From: CAVSCD01 sp963726335
Lineage (GTDB): Bacteria > Acidobacteriota > Aminicenantia > Aminicenantales > UBA8522
Assembly (NCBI GenBank): GCA_963726335.1
Contig: CAVSCD010000010.1
Span: 124,001 to 188,000, forward strand
Reading direction: 5' to 3'
Length of the DNA stretch: 64,000 bases
Both the position numbers and the translations under genes were made by a program. The notes under the pieces were generated by a model. The model was given only the letters and a program-made list of their open reading frames with translations, made no database searches and was not told where the DNA came from. Shown in pieces: positions 53,630 to 62,220 of this stretch. The first letter of the stretch is position 1, and each line of letters begins with the position of its first letter.

Positions 53630-53776
53630 TCAGCCTTTCTTTTCGTCCTTCTCGTCTGGATCGAGTCGAAAAGATTGCCGGCGGTTCTTCTTCAGCGGGC
53701 CTAAGCAAACGGGATAGAAGCAGTCGGATTCGAACCGGCCCTTGTCGTTATAGTATCTAAGGCGGTGACTCTTTTC
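53630..53776 (-). other. Short coding-like frame without a clear start
   Basis: The frame ending TGA at 53630 reads SHRLRYYNDKGRFESDCFYP then VCLGPLKKNRRQSFRLDP and an acidic-basic tail. The codon pattern looks protein-like, yet no ATG or ribosome site precedes it, and the frame runs back into the flavodoxin gene. It could be the end of a decayed gene. A TTCGAATCC string inside it resembles a tRNA T-loop, but no tRNA fold is present. Confidence 0.25.
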
Positions 53777-54257
53777 ATGGCAGGATCGGGATCTGGGAGG
53801 CAAATGCCTCCACCTTCTTCTGCCAGCCCTCTTCCAGCGGCCCCTTCATCCCGGTCACCAGGACTTTGCTCTCGGCAACCTTAACCAGGCCCTTGGCCTG
53901 CAGGATCTCGTTCATGATCGGGCGCACGCGCTGCCACTTCGCCTGCTCCTCTTCGGTGGGAATCCGGCCGGTTTTTTTATCCGGCCGGGGCGCGCCCTCG
54001 GTGGTCAGGATGGCGTACTTCGTTCCCGCCGGCAGCTTGACCTTCCTCAGGAAACGCCGCCCGCGGCCGATGGGCTTGCCCATGCGCCCCGGCGAGCTGA
54101 AAAGATAAAGGTCCGCCGGCGGCATCTCCTTCGGCTTGGCCTTCCGGACGTGCTGGACATTGACGGTGATCCCCTTGGCGGCCATCAACCGTTTGAACTC
54201 TTCGGCAACCATGGCCCCGTTTCCGAACTTCGAGGCATGGAAATATTCGATCTTCAT
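53775..54257 (-). CDS. Flavodoxin-family protein
   Basis: 160 residues from the ATG at 54257, with AAGGAG 8 nt upstream. The opening MKIEYFHASKFGNGAMVAEE matches the phosphate-binding loop region of flavodoxins. LYLFSSPGRMGKPIGRGRRF and YAILTTEGAPRPDKK correspond to the second and third flavin loops. It should bind FMN and carry electrons, or act as a small NADH:quinone-type reductase. Neighbouring genes do not name a partner. Confidence 0.75.
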   Translation of the reverse strand: MKIEYFHASKFGNGAMVAEEFKRLMAAKGITVNVQHVRKAKPKEMPPADLYLFSSPGRMGKPIGRGRRFLRKVKLPAGTKYAILTTEGAPRPDKKTGRIPTEEEQAKWQRVRPIMNEILQAKGLVKVAESKVLVTGMKGPLEEGWQKKVEAFASQIPILP

Positions 54258-54657
54258 CGCGAAACTCCTTATTTCCCTGACTGGGGCTTCGCCCCTTTCC
54301 ATGGCCGGGGATTTCTCATACCGGGAACTCTCCGTTCTTTTCGACCTGACTATATCCCCATGTCGCTCAGGGCTTTGAGGATGCCGCACATTAATGATGC
54401 AGCCTGGGATCGGAGGTCTCATCGTCGACCAGGGAATACTCCAGGCTCTCAGCTGGCCGTGCCCGTGGTCCCGCTCAGCTGCCCGGGCGCCTGCTGAACA
54501 CGATGGCTCTCCGATCAACATGGCCGAGCTGTCGCGGGCCATTCATCGTCCGGCTCGCTGGACGTCAACGGCGCGGAGATTCGAAGCGACCCATCGACCG
54601 CGGTCCACTCCATGCATAATCTTCTATCTCCGATGAAGATTTCCTCACCGGGTGACT
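54258..54657. other. 400-bp gap without recognised gene
   Basis: Frames here are short and low in coding character. A TATAGT box near 54350 lacks a convincing -35. No tRNA, repeat or terminator was recognised. Confidence 0.4.
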
Positions 54658-55777
54658 TTACCCCCGTTCCCTGCCGATGTCAGGAAAACAAGGGTCTCGG
54701 CCTGCGGACGCCTCTCCCCCGCCGAGAATGAATGAGCCTTGCAGATAGCCGTGTCTGGCAAGCCCTTCATAAAGCTCGACGGATTCTGGAGGACCGGCAA
54801 ATGCCGGGCTTCCAGGTCTATTGATCAATCCGGGGTACTCATAGATCAGGATCTTCTCGACGTAAGGTGACACGGCTTCGAGCTGCCGGATGACCCGCTC
54901 CGCCGGGGCGGGCATCAGGGCGCTCTTATACACCGGGCCCGCGAACTGGAAGACCTCGACGTCAGCCCATAGACGGGACCTGGCCGCTTTCTGATGCAGG
55001 CCGTGGAGCCGCTCATAAAAAGCGGCGCTCTCTTCGACCTTCGTTTTTTCGACCCCGACTTCATCCTGGTAAGCGACGAAATCGACATCCAATCGTTCCA
55101 ACTGACGGACAAACTCACCATCGGCTTTGACCTGCCGGGTTCCATACGGGGCGATCAGCGTCTTGGCTTTCGGGGTCAGCCGGCGGGCTTCGGCGGACGA
55201 GGCATTGACATAGTCGATGAAGAAATCCGTGTAGTGGCCCCGGATGCCGATCTCGTTGGGATAATACCATCCGTAGAAACTCTGGTGGCGGCCGTATTTT
55301 TCGACCAGCTCCGTCATCGCCCTGACCCGCAGCTTGTTGACTTCGGGGTCCTTCATCAGGAAGGCGGGTCTGGGTCCAGTCGCCGAAAAAGCCGTTGCTG
55401 ACGAAGAAACGAACGCCGTACTTGTCGGCCGCGGACAGGACGACCTCCAACGGGTCATCACATCCCAACCGGTGTTGAGGCATCAGTGATGACGGATAGT
55501 AAGCTTTCCGTGGCCGGCGACATTGACCAGCACCAGGTCGCGCAGCCCCGCCTCGGCCAGCTCCTTGACCTTGGCTATCCCATTGCTCGGCGGTGAATTT
55601 CTCGAGCATCGGATTCCACGGCGTTCCTTCGACGGGCAAAATATGCTGGAATTCGAACCATGAACCCTCGATGGGTTTGACTTTCTTGCCCCGGTCGACA
55701 GCAGCTTTCGGCAGGCCTTGAAAAGCAGCGCTAAAGACGGATACCCCGGCCGCACCTAAAAAGGTTCTCCGCAGCAT
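54658..55777 (-). CDS. Tat-exported DUF4434-like TIM-barrel protein, three frame breaks
   Basis: A Tat-like signal, MLRRTFLGAAGVSVFSAAFQ, is followed by WFEFQHILPVEGTPWNPMLE. Three frame changes occur near 55578, 55508 and 55370. Stitched together they give KVKELAEAGLRDLVLVNVAG, then AYYPSSLMPQHRLGCDDPLE, then PAFLMKDPEVNKLRVRAMTE in one protein of about 370 residues. The remainder has QSFYGWYYPNEIGIRGHYTD, VDFVAYQDEVGV and SRLWADVEVFQF, as in DUF4434 putative glycoside hydrolases. All pieces look conserved, so indel errors are as likely as decay. The promoter predicts a leader of about 4 nt. Confidence 0.75.
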
Positions 55778-55787
55778 GATGTCACGT

Positions 55788-55816
55788 ATTTAAACCACGC
55801 CGCGGCCGGCTGTCAA
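55788..55816 (-). promoter_or_regulatory. Promoter of the DUF4434-like gene (near-leaderless)
   Basis: Minus strand: TTGACA, 17-nt spacer, TTAAAT. Predicted start about 4 nt before the ATG at 55777. Confidence 0.65.
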
Positions 55817-55966
55817 GGACTCGCCGCGCCGAAATCTGCCGACTAAAGAATGTCACAAAAAACAATGACTCCTGCTTATGCCTGGAATTTTGCGGGCTCG
55901 TATTCGCACTTTTCCATCAATTCCCTGAAGACTTGCCGAGAATTTATTAAGTAGCTATCTTTACTC

Positions 55967-55995
55967 TGGACAAATCGCATTATTACGTGTAATAT
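55967..55995 (+). promoter_or_regulatory. Promoter with overlapping palindrome, upstream of the PEPCK-like gene
   Basis: TGGACA, 17-nt spacer, TAATAT. The palindrome TATTAC-GT-GTAATA (55981-55994) covers the -10 box and is a candidate repressor site. The stretch 55830-55960 is AT-rich with no gene. Confidence 0.6.
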
Positions 55996-56036
55996 CACGC
56001 GGATTTGGGGCGCCGGCAGCCCGAGGAGATGCGACT

Positions 56037-57722
56037 ATGGCGACGATCCAGACCATCCCAAGGTCCCCCTGGCGGGCGGTCATCGAGACGGCGATGTGCG
56101 CCAATTCGGTGAGGAAGACAAATATGGCGGAGCTGTATAGCATGGCGCTGAAGCAGCCTGAGGTCGTGAGCACCGACCAGCCGATGTACAAGCCGGAGCA
56201 GTTCGGACTGCCCGCCGAAGCCAAGGTCTTGATCTCGAACGACGGCGGCGTGGTCGGCCGGACGGCCCGGGCACGCCTTTTAACGCGCAACTTCGACAGG
56301 ATCTGGAAGGACAAGATCCACGCCATCCTGATGGAGGCGGCCTTCCAGTTCAACCGCCGGCCCGGCCTCCACCTCGAAGGCATCGTCGGCCTCCACCCCG
56401 ACTTCATGGTCAAGGCCCACCTGATCAGCCCCGAGACCGACGCCAAGAACATGCTCGATTGGGGCATCAACTTTTTGCCGTTCATGGCGCCCTGGATCGA
56501 CCTCTACGAAAAGTCGAGGAAGATCGAGGGCGAGCCGGACATCCTCATCTTCGCCGACCCCGAATGGTCTCACCCCGAATTCCCGAACGGCGGCGTCATC
56601 ATCGACGAGGCCAACAACACGATCGCCATCCTGGGACTCCGATACTTCGGGGAGCGGAAGAAGGGGACGCTGACGATCGCCTGGACGATCGGCGTCAGGC
56701 ACAACATGGTCGCCTGCCACGGGGGCATCAAGAAGGTGGGGACGAGCCGGCCGATCGCGGTCTTCGGCCTGTCCGGCTCCGGCAAGTCAGCGATCACGAA
56801 CTCGCTCGACCACGACGGCACGCTCGGGAAAGACGAGAAGGTCACGGTCATCCATGACGATGCCTTCCTGATCGACTTGGAAAACGACGTCTCGGTGGCG
56901 CTCGAACCCTCGCTCTTCGACAAGACCGACGCCACCGCCTTCGACGACCCGATCCTGAAGTACTTCTATTCGGCGCAGAACATCGCGGTCACGCTCCAGC
57001 CGCGGGGCGGGACGGTCGAGAGGCGGATGGTCAACGAGGACGTCCGCAACGACAACGGGCGCTGCCTGAAGAGCCGCGACATGTTCCATCACGCCGACCA
57101 CTGCGAGCGGCCCAGCATGGTCATCTGGCTCCAGAAGGACACTTCGCTCCCGCCCATCTCCAGGGTTAAAGGCAGCTCGCTGGCCGTGGCCATGGGCGCG
57201 TCGCTCTCCACCCTGCGGGCGAAAGGCGTCGAGAACATCGACCCGAAGGACCTGGAGAAGCTGGTCATCGAACCGTTCGCCAACCCGTTCCGGGTGCACC
57301 CCCTGCTTCAGGACTGCGAGCAGTTCCGGAAGCTCTTCAAGATGGGCTGCGAATGCTTCATTATGAACACGCACGCCTTCGGCCTGCCCGGCGGCCTGAC
57401 GGACATTCCCAAGCTGCTCTCGCTGACCATCGTGACGGAGCTCCTCCGAGGCCATATCGAGTGGCGGGAGTGGCGCACGTTCCACGGGCTCGAGATCCCG
57501 GCGAACGGGAACACGCTGTTCGGCGCGGACTATGACAAGAAGTACAAGCCCAAGAGAAGCGTCGAGTATCTCAACTTCCTCAGGGACCGCATGCAGGACA
57601 GGATCACATTCCTCTCCAACAAGCGGGATATCGAGCATGACATGACCAACATGTTCATCGCCCCGCTGGTCCTGGCGCGGACAACCGTCGACAAGATCCT
57701 GAGCCCCGACCTTTACACCTGA
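56037..57722 (+). CDS. Phosphoenolpyruvate carboxykinase (ATP)-like kinase, divergent
   Basis: 561 residues. The kinase-1 P-loop FGLSGSGKSAITNS (244-251) and a following VIHDDAFLID (Asp274-Asp275 as kinase-2) match the PEPCK nucleotide-binding core, and an ACHGGIKKV segment corresponds to the region preceding the P-loop. The fold and length fit ATP-dependent PEPCK, which interconverts oxaloacetate and phosphoenolpyruvate, but several classic stretches are diverged, so another PEPCK-superfamily kinase is possible. A GAGGAG ribosome site precedes the ATG. It is a single-gene unit. Confidence 0.72.
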   Translation: MATIQTIPRSPWRAVIETAMCANSVRKTNMAELYSMALKQPEVVSTDQPMYKPEQFGLPAEAKVLISNDGGVVGRTARARLLTRNFDRIWKDKIHAILMEAAFQFNRRPGLHLEGIVGLHPDFMVKAHLISPETDAKNMLDWGINFLPFMAPWIDLYEKSRKIEGEPDILIFADPEWSHPEFPNGGVIIDEANNTIAILGLRYFGERKKGTLTIAWTIGVRHNMVACHGGIKKVGTSRPIAVFGLSGSGKSAITNSLDHDGTLGKDEKVTVIHDDAFLIDLENDVSVALEPSLFDKTDATAFDDPILKYFYSAQNIAVTLQPRGGTVERRMVNEDVRNDNGRCLKSRDMFHHADHCERPSMVIWLQKDTSLPPISRVKGSSLAVAMGASLSTLRAKGVENIDPKDLEKLVIEPFANPFRVHPLLQDCEQFRKLFKMGCECFIMNTHAFGLPGGLTDIPKLLSLTIVTELLRGHIEWREWRTFHGLEIPANGNTLFGADYDKKYKPKRSVEYLNFLRDRMQDRITFLSNKRDIEHDMTNMFIAPLVLARTTVDKILSPDLYT

Positions 57723-57792
57723 AACGCTCCGTCTATCGCCGAGAAGCATAAGACTCGGGCCGGAGGATATCAAAGCGCTCCGCCTCCCCTTC

Positions 57793-57822
57793 TTGACGGA
57801 CCGATGCCCGCGGTGGTCTGAT
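57793..57822 (+). promoter_or_regulatory. Promoter of the GH172 lipoprotein
   Basis: TTGACG, 18-nt spacer, TCTGAT; leader about 18 nt containing AGAGGAGG. Confidence 0.5.
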
Positions 57823-57846
57823 GGAAAGGGAAAAGAGGAGGCCATC

Positions 57847-59558
57847 ATGGTATCCGCGATTTTTCACCGCTTCCCCGGGCTGCGCGCGACGGCGATCGCC
57901 GCCGCGGCCGTCCTTTGGCTTTTCGGCTGCCGCGGCGACCGCCCCGGCGGGGCGGGCGAGGGAGGCGTCCTCGACAGCCTCGCCCGGCCTCACCACGGCC
58001 GCTCCATGCGGGCGACCTCGACCATGCGCCTCGGCGAGCTGCGCCGCGGCCCCGAGGGTGACCGAAACGCCGGCGAGCGCCGGTACGACCCCTTGGCCGA
58101 GCCCCGGGGGGATGCCGACGTCCAGAGTAACTGGGACAATTTCAATGTCCCGCCCGGCGCGACCCACGTCCTTCTCGACGCGGAGGGGCCCGGCGTTATC
58201 ACCCATATCTGGATCACCTTCCTCGGCCCCGAGCCCGAAGACTGGGCGCCCCAGGGATCGGCCGATCACCAGGAGCTCCTGCTCCGGATGTTCTGGGACG
58301 GGAACCCGCGGCCGGCCGTCGAGGCGCCGCTGGGCGACTTCTTCGCCAACTGTTTCGGCCGGCGCGCCGAGGTCATCAGCCTCCCGGTCATCGTCGAGGA
58401 CGCCGACTCCTACAACGCCTTCTGGCGGATGCCCTTCCGGAAATCCGCCCGGATCGAAATCGAGAACCAGGGCCGGAAGCCCCTGAGCCTCCTCTACTTC
58501 AACATCGACTGGATCAAGCTGGATGTGTTGCCCGCGGACACGCCCTATTTTTACGCGCAGTATCGCCAGGAATATCCCGTCCGTCCGGGCGCCGACTACG
58601 TCCTCCTTGAAACGTCCGGCAAGGGACATTATGTCGGCTCGGTCCTGGGCGTCCGGATGCGCAGCCCATCCTGGTTCGGCGAGGGCGACGAGAAGATCTA
58701 TATCGACGGCGAAGCCAGGCCCTCGATCTGGGGGACGGGAACGGAGGATTATTTCCTCTCGGCCTGGGGCCTTAAGAGGGCGAGCACGCCCTATTTTGGG
58801 GTGCCCTTATACGACGAGAAAGACATGGACGGGCACATCAGCGCCTACCGCTGGCATCTTTACGACCCCGTGGTCTTCAACACCGGCCTCAAAGTCACGC
58901 TGGAGCACATGGGCTGGATATCGCCCGACGAGACCCCCGAGTACAAGTCCACGAGCTGGAACGAGAGGGAGGACGACTACTCGAGCGTCGCCTTCTGGTA
59001 CCAGACAGGGACCCCCACCTTCGCGGAGCGAGCCCCGGGAGCGGACGCGCGGCGCCTGCCCAGCCTGGACAGGGTTGCCGTCCGGGCCCGCGACATCCAC
59101 GGCACCGTGCGACACGGAAAGGGGGATGTGCTGGAGGAGCCGGGGGATCCGGCGGCGACGGGCGCGGGGCTCTCCTCTACCGGCCCCCGGGACAGGAGGG
59201 CGCCTGGATCGAATTCCCGTTCGAGGTCGCAGCGAAGGAGCCCCTGCGGCTGGCGGTGAGCGGAAACGGGTTCACTGAAGGCGGCCGCTACCAGGCCTTC
59301 CTTAACGGTGTGAAGCTCGGCAGGCCGATGGATTTTTATGCCCGTGACCCGGCCGCCCGAGAGTTCCCCCTGCTCGATTTTTGGCCTGACGCCGGCGCCT
59401 ACGTCCTCCGGCTGGAATGCATCGGACGGGACGCGAACAGCACCGGCCATGCCTGCGCCATCGATTCCGTCCGCCTTCTCGAGCGCCGGCCTCGCGTCGC
59501 CCGGTACGGCCACGATAAAGACAAGGACTGGCGGAAGGCCCCGATCCTCTACGATTGA
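57847..59558 (+). CDS. DUF2961/GH172-family lipoprotein, frame broken near 59170
   Basis: About 570 residues from the ATG at 57847 once one break is repaired. Lipobox LFGC near residue 29. The jelly-roll core has NFNVPPGATHVLLDAEGPGV, ITHIWITFLGPEPEDW, LLLRMFWDGNPRPAVEAPLG and WGTGTEDYFLSAWGLKRAST, typical of DUF2961 (GH172, e.g. difructose dianhydride or arabinofuranose enzymes). The second DUF2961-like half resumes as LLYRPPGQEGAWIEFPFEVA after the frame change. It should act on arabinose- or fructose-containing glycans at the cell surface. Confidence 0.83.
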
Positions 59559-60790
59559 GGCGGAGGAGGTTGAGCGGGAGCCTCCCGTCGCGCCTCCGGC
59601 GCCACCCGCGCGGACTTGCCATAAACGTAGATATAGGAATTGCGGAGGTTTTCGGCCATGAGGATGTTGCCGTCGCGGTCGGCACTGATGACTCCGCACT
59701 GCGCCTTCGGATCGGGCCAGCCCAGGCAGTCGATGGAGCCGGCGGCCGGGTCATAGCAGAGCAGCCAGGAGTTGTCGTAATCGCGGCCGCCGAGCATATA
59801 GAGCTTGTCATCGCCGCCGTAGGCGAGCGAACGCAGGTTCCAGTATTGGAACGCCTTACCCTTGTTCACCACCGTGGAAGTCGACGGATGAAACTTGAAG
59901 AGGAAGCCGTCATTGATCGTCCCGCACCAGAACCCGCCGTCTTTGGCCCTGATGGCCGAGGCGATGCCGTTTTCATAAAGCGGGTCATCAGCCATTCCTT
60001 TTTGCACGGGAACGATAGCCCCGGTGAACACCGGCTTTTCATCGCCATAGGCCAGGCGGAAGATCCGGCCGCCGGCCGGCCCGACATAGGTGGAGAAATA
60101 GACCGTCCCGGCGTCGTCGAGCATGAGCACCTTGGGAACGCCGCGCCATGAAACCCGGCCGAGGTCCTTGACCCGCCAAGGCCGCATGACCTCTCCGAAG
60201 TCCTTGATCCGCTTTTCTTTATAATCGTAAGCGACCAGGTGCCCGGCGGGATAGGTCACCGCGTAGATGCGGGCATGGACGGCATCAGCCGCTACGCAGT
60301 TGATGCCCTGCCCGGCGGCGATGACGCCATAGTCCACAAACGCTTTGGTCTTGGGATCGAAGGTGAAGAGGTGTCCCCCCTCATACCGCTGGGAGGGATC
60401 GTCGAAGACTTCATTAGAGGTGCTGGTTGCGCCGACCAGGATGCCGTCGGGGCCGACCGCCAGATCGCTGACCTTGGTCTGGCCGGCAAGCTTCTGGGTG
60501 ACGTTGAGCAAGGGCTCGGTTTTCTCGCCGTCGGTCCGGAAAAGGTGGCACGTCTTCGCGCCCCAGGTGGCCGCGGTGCCGCCGTAGACCCAGCCGTCGG
60601 CCAAGAGGATCATATCGGTCACCGCGCTTTCTCCGCCGTGAATCGGGCCTTGGGGTCCGTTGGAGACGAGGTATTGACGGACGATCGAGCCTTCATCCAA
60701 GCTGCCCCGGCGCCCCTGGGCATGGGAGACCGAGACGACTGCGAGCAGGGAAAAGGAGGCTATCCAGGAGAGGCGGAATAGGGTTTTCAT
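59549..60790 (-). CDS. Secreted beta-propeller protein (second of two)
   Basis: 413 residues with a signal peptide (cleaved near SHAQG). Repeated blades such as VTDMILLADGWVYGGTAATW, VSDLAVGPDGILVGAT and GGHLFTFDPKTKAF make a seven-bladed-type propeller; the C-terminus is a short Pro/Gln-rich tail. No catalytic motif is seen. The ATG shares a base with the upstream stop (TGATG), so it is coupled to the preceding propeller gene. The end overlaps the convergent GH172 gene by 10 bp. Confidence 0.75.
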   Translation of the reverse strand: MKTLFRLSWIASFSLLAVVSVSHAQGRRGSLDEGSIVRQYLVSNGPQGPIHGGESAVTDMILLADGWVYGGTAATWGAKTCHLFRTDGEKTEPLLNVTQKLAGQTKVSDLAVGPDGILVGATSTSNEVFDDPSQRYEGGHLFTFDPKTKAFVDYGVIAAGQGINCVAADAVHARIYAVTYPAGHLVAYDYKEKRIKDFGEVMRPWRVKDLGRVSWRGVPKVLMLDDAGTVYFSTYVGPAGGRIFRLAYGDEKPVFTGAIVPVQKGMADDPLYENGIASAIRAKDGGFWCGTINDGFLFKFHPSTSTVVNKGKAFQYWNLRSLAYGGDDKLYMLGGRDYDNSWLLCYDPAAGSIDCLGWPDPKAQCGVISADRDGNILMAENLRNSYIYVYGKSARVAPEARREAPAQPPPPQS

Positions 60791-62046
60791 CAGTTCAAGC
60801 CCTCCAGGCTCCGGGGTGGATCATAGCGGACGAGCATGGGCCGACGGATCTCGCCTCCGGCCTTGTCCTTTTGCCCGCGGATGACCGCATAGCACGAAAA
60901 ATAGACCGTGTGATCGCGGCCGCAGACGGCGCCGTAACAGCCGTCGACGTCGATCTTACCGGGCCAGATGAATTTCCTGGTCTTGAGGTCGAAAATGGTC
61001 AGGATGGGCATGCCGGCGAGGGTGATGCCGTGGCCGCCCGCGATCATGTACAGGCGGCCCCACTCCTCGTCGAGGGCCAGGTTCGGCGTGTAGACCCTTT
61101 CTTTCGGAAAGCCGACCACGTGGCCGTATTCTTCGACCCTGTTGGTCTTCGTGTCCAAGCTCCACAGGAACCCCTCCGCGGAGACGCCATAGATAACATT
61201 CCCGGAAGAAACCACCGAGGCGCGGAGTCCGGGTATGGTGAGGGGAAGGTCCTCGAACGTTTCGCTGTCGGGGTCAAACCTGGTGAGACCGTCGAATTCA
61301 TTCGCGAAATAGCAGAGGCCGTCGTTATCGACGATCATCTCGCGGGCGCCGACGCGGCCGTTGGTCTCGTAATGCCTGCAGGCCCGGGTGCCGATGTTGA
61401 CTCTCCAATAACGTCCCCGGTCCACGGAGAAACCGTGCACGGTGTTGCGTTTCTCGTCGAGATACATCGCCACCGTGCCGCCGAACGGAACGGGAACGCC
61501 GAAGTATTCCGTCTTCTTGGTCCGGGGGTCATACTTGACGATGGCGCCGCCGGCGTAGCTTTTGGGATAGTAGGCGTTGGCGAACTCATGGTCGTAGGAA
61601 GAACCCATGTACCCGGCGGTCCAGATATTCCCTTGGGAGTCGGACAGGATATTGGCGTGGATCTTGCCGTGCCCCGGGGTTTCGGCGTTGGAGTAGATGG
61701 CGCTTTCCCTGTCCATGTCGAAGGCTTCGGTCACCGTGTCGGACTTTGGGTCGTAAAAGGCGACGATGGTATTGCCGTATCCCCAGGGCCTCTCGTAGCG
61801 GTCCGCGATCTCGGCGCGGCCGGTGCCCCAATGATCGCCGCCGCTGAACCAGATCCGGCCCTGCGGGTCTTCGCAGATCTTGTTCCAGTTGGTCTCCATG
61901 ACGCTCTCGCCCTTCCAGATATTGCCGGGCGCGATGTACTTTTTAACGCTCACTTCCCTGATATCGCTCCTCGGCTGGCCTCGGCCCAGCAGAGGCCCGG
62001 CCAACAGGCCGATGAGGATGAGCGGGCAGAGTTTCAAACGCTTCAT
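60790..62046 (-). CDS. Secreted beta-propeller protein (first of two)
   Basis: 418 residues from the ATG at 62046 (signal peptide MKRLKLCPLILIGLLAGPLL). Blades carry WNKICEDPQGRIWFSGGDHW, HANILSDSQGNIWTAGYMGS and GRLYMIAGGHGITLAG, resembling Vgb/streptogramin-lyase-like propellers. The pair with the next gene suggests a two-subunit or tandem extracellular binding protein. Earlier in-frame starts (to 62145) lie in the long leader. A conserved-spacer promoter lies about 106 nt upstream. Confidence 0.75.
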   Translation of the reverse strand: MKRLKLCPLILIGLLAGPLLGRGQPRSDIREVSVKKYIAPGNIWKGESVMETNWNKICEDPQGRIWFSGGDHWGTGRAEIADRYERPWGYGNTIVAFYDPKSDTVTEAFDMDRESAIYSNAETPGHGKIHANILSDSQGNIWTAGYMGSSYDHEFANAYYPKSYAGGAIVKYDPRTKKTEYFGVPVPFGGTVAMYLDEKRNTVHGFSVDRGRYWRVNIGTRACRHYETNGRVGAREMIVDNDGLCYFANEFDGLTRFDPDSETFEDLPLTIPGLRASVVSSGNVIYGVSAEGFLWSLDTKTNRVEEYGHVVGFPKERVYTPNLALDEEWGRLYMIAGGHGITLAGMPILTIFDLKTRKFIWPGKIDVDGCYGAVCGRDHTVYFSCYAVIRGQKDKAGGEIRRPMLVRYDPPRSLEGLN

Positions 62047-62151
62047 GACATATCCCCTCCTGGCCGTAAGGTGGTACCGCGGAACGGCCTTGGTTGGCCC
62101 CGTTGTCATCATGTTCTTTCGGATTGGCAGCGGCGTTCGCTTCAAGGTGCG

Positions 62152-62181
62152 ATATTATTCCCGGCCGCTGACGGGTGTCAA
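62152..62181 (-). promoter_or_regulatory. Conserved-spacer promoter of the two-propeller operon
   Basis: Minus strand: TTGACA, CCCGTCAGCGGCCGGGAA, TAATAT. Perfect -35 and consensus spacer. Confidence 0.82.
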
Positions 62182-62220
62182 GAAATAGAACAGAAAATGT
62201 CGAGGCGAGCCAGGGATTGA

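Noticed and set aside
53715..53745. tRNA-like T-loop GGTTCGAATCC
   Set aside because: No matching acceptor stem, D arm or anticodon arm could be folded around it; it lies in a coding-like frame.
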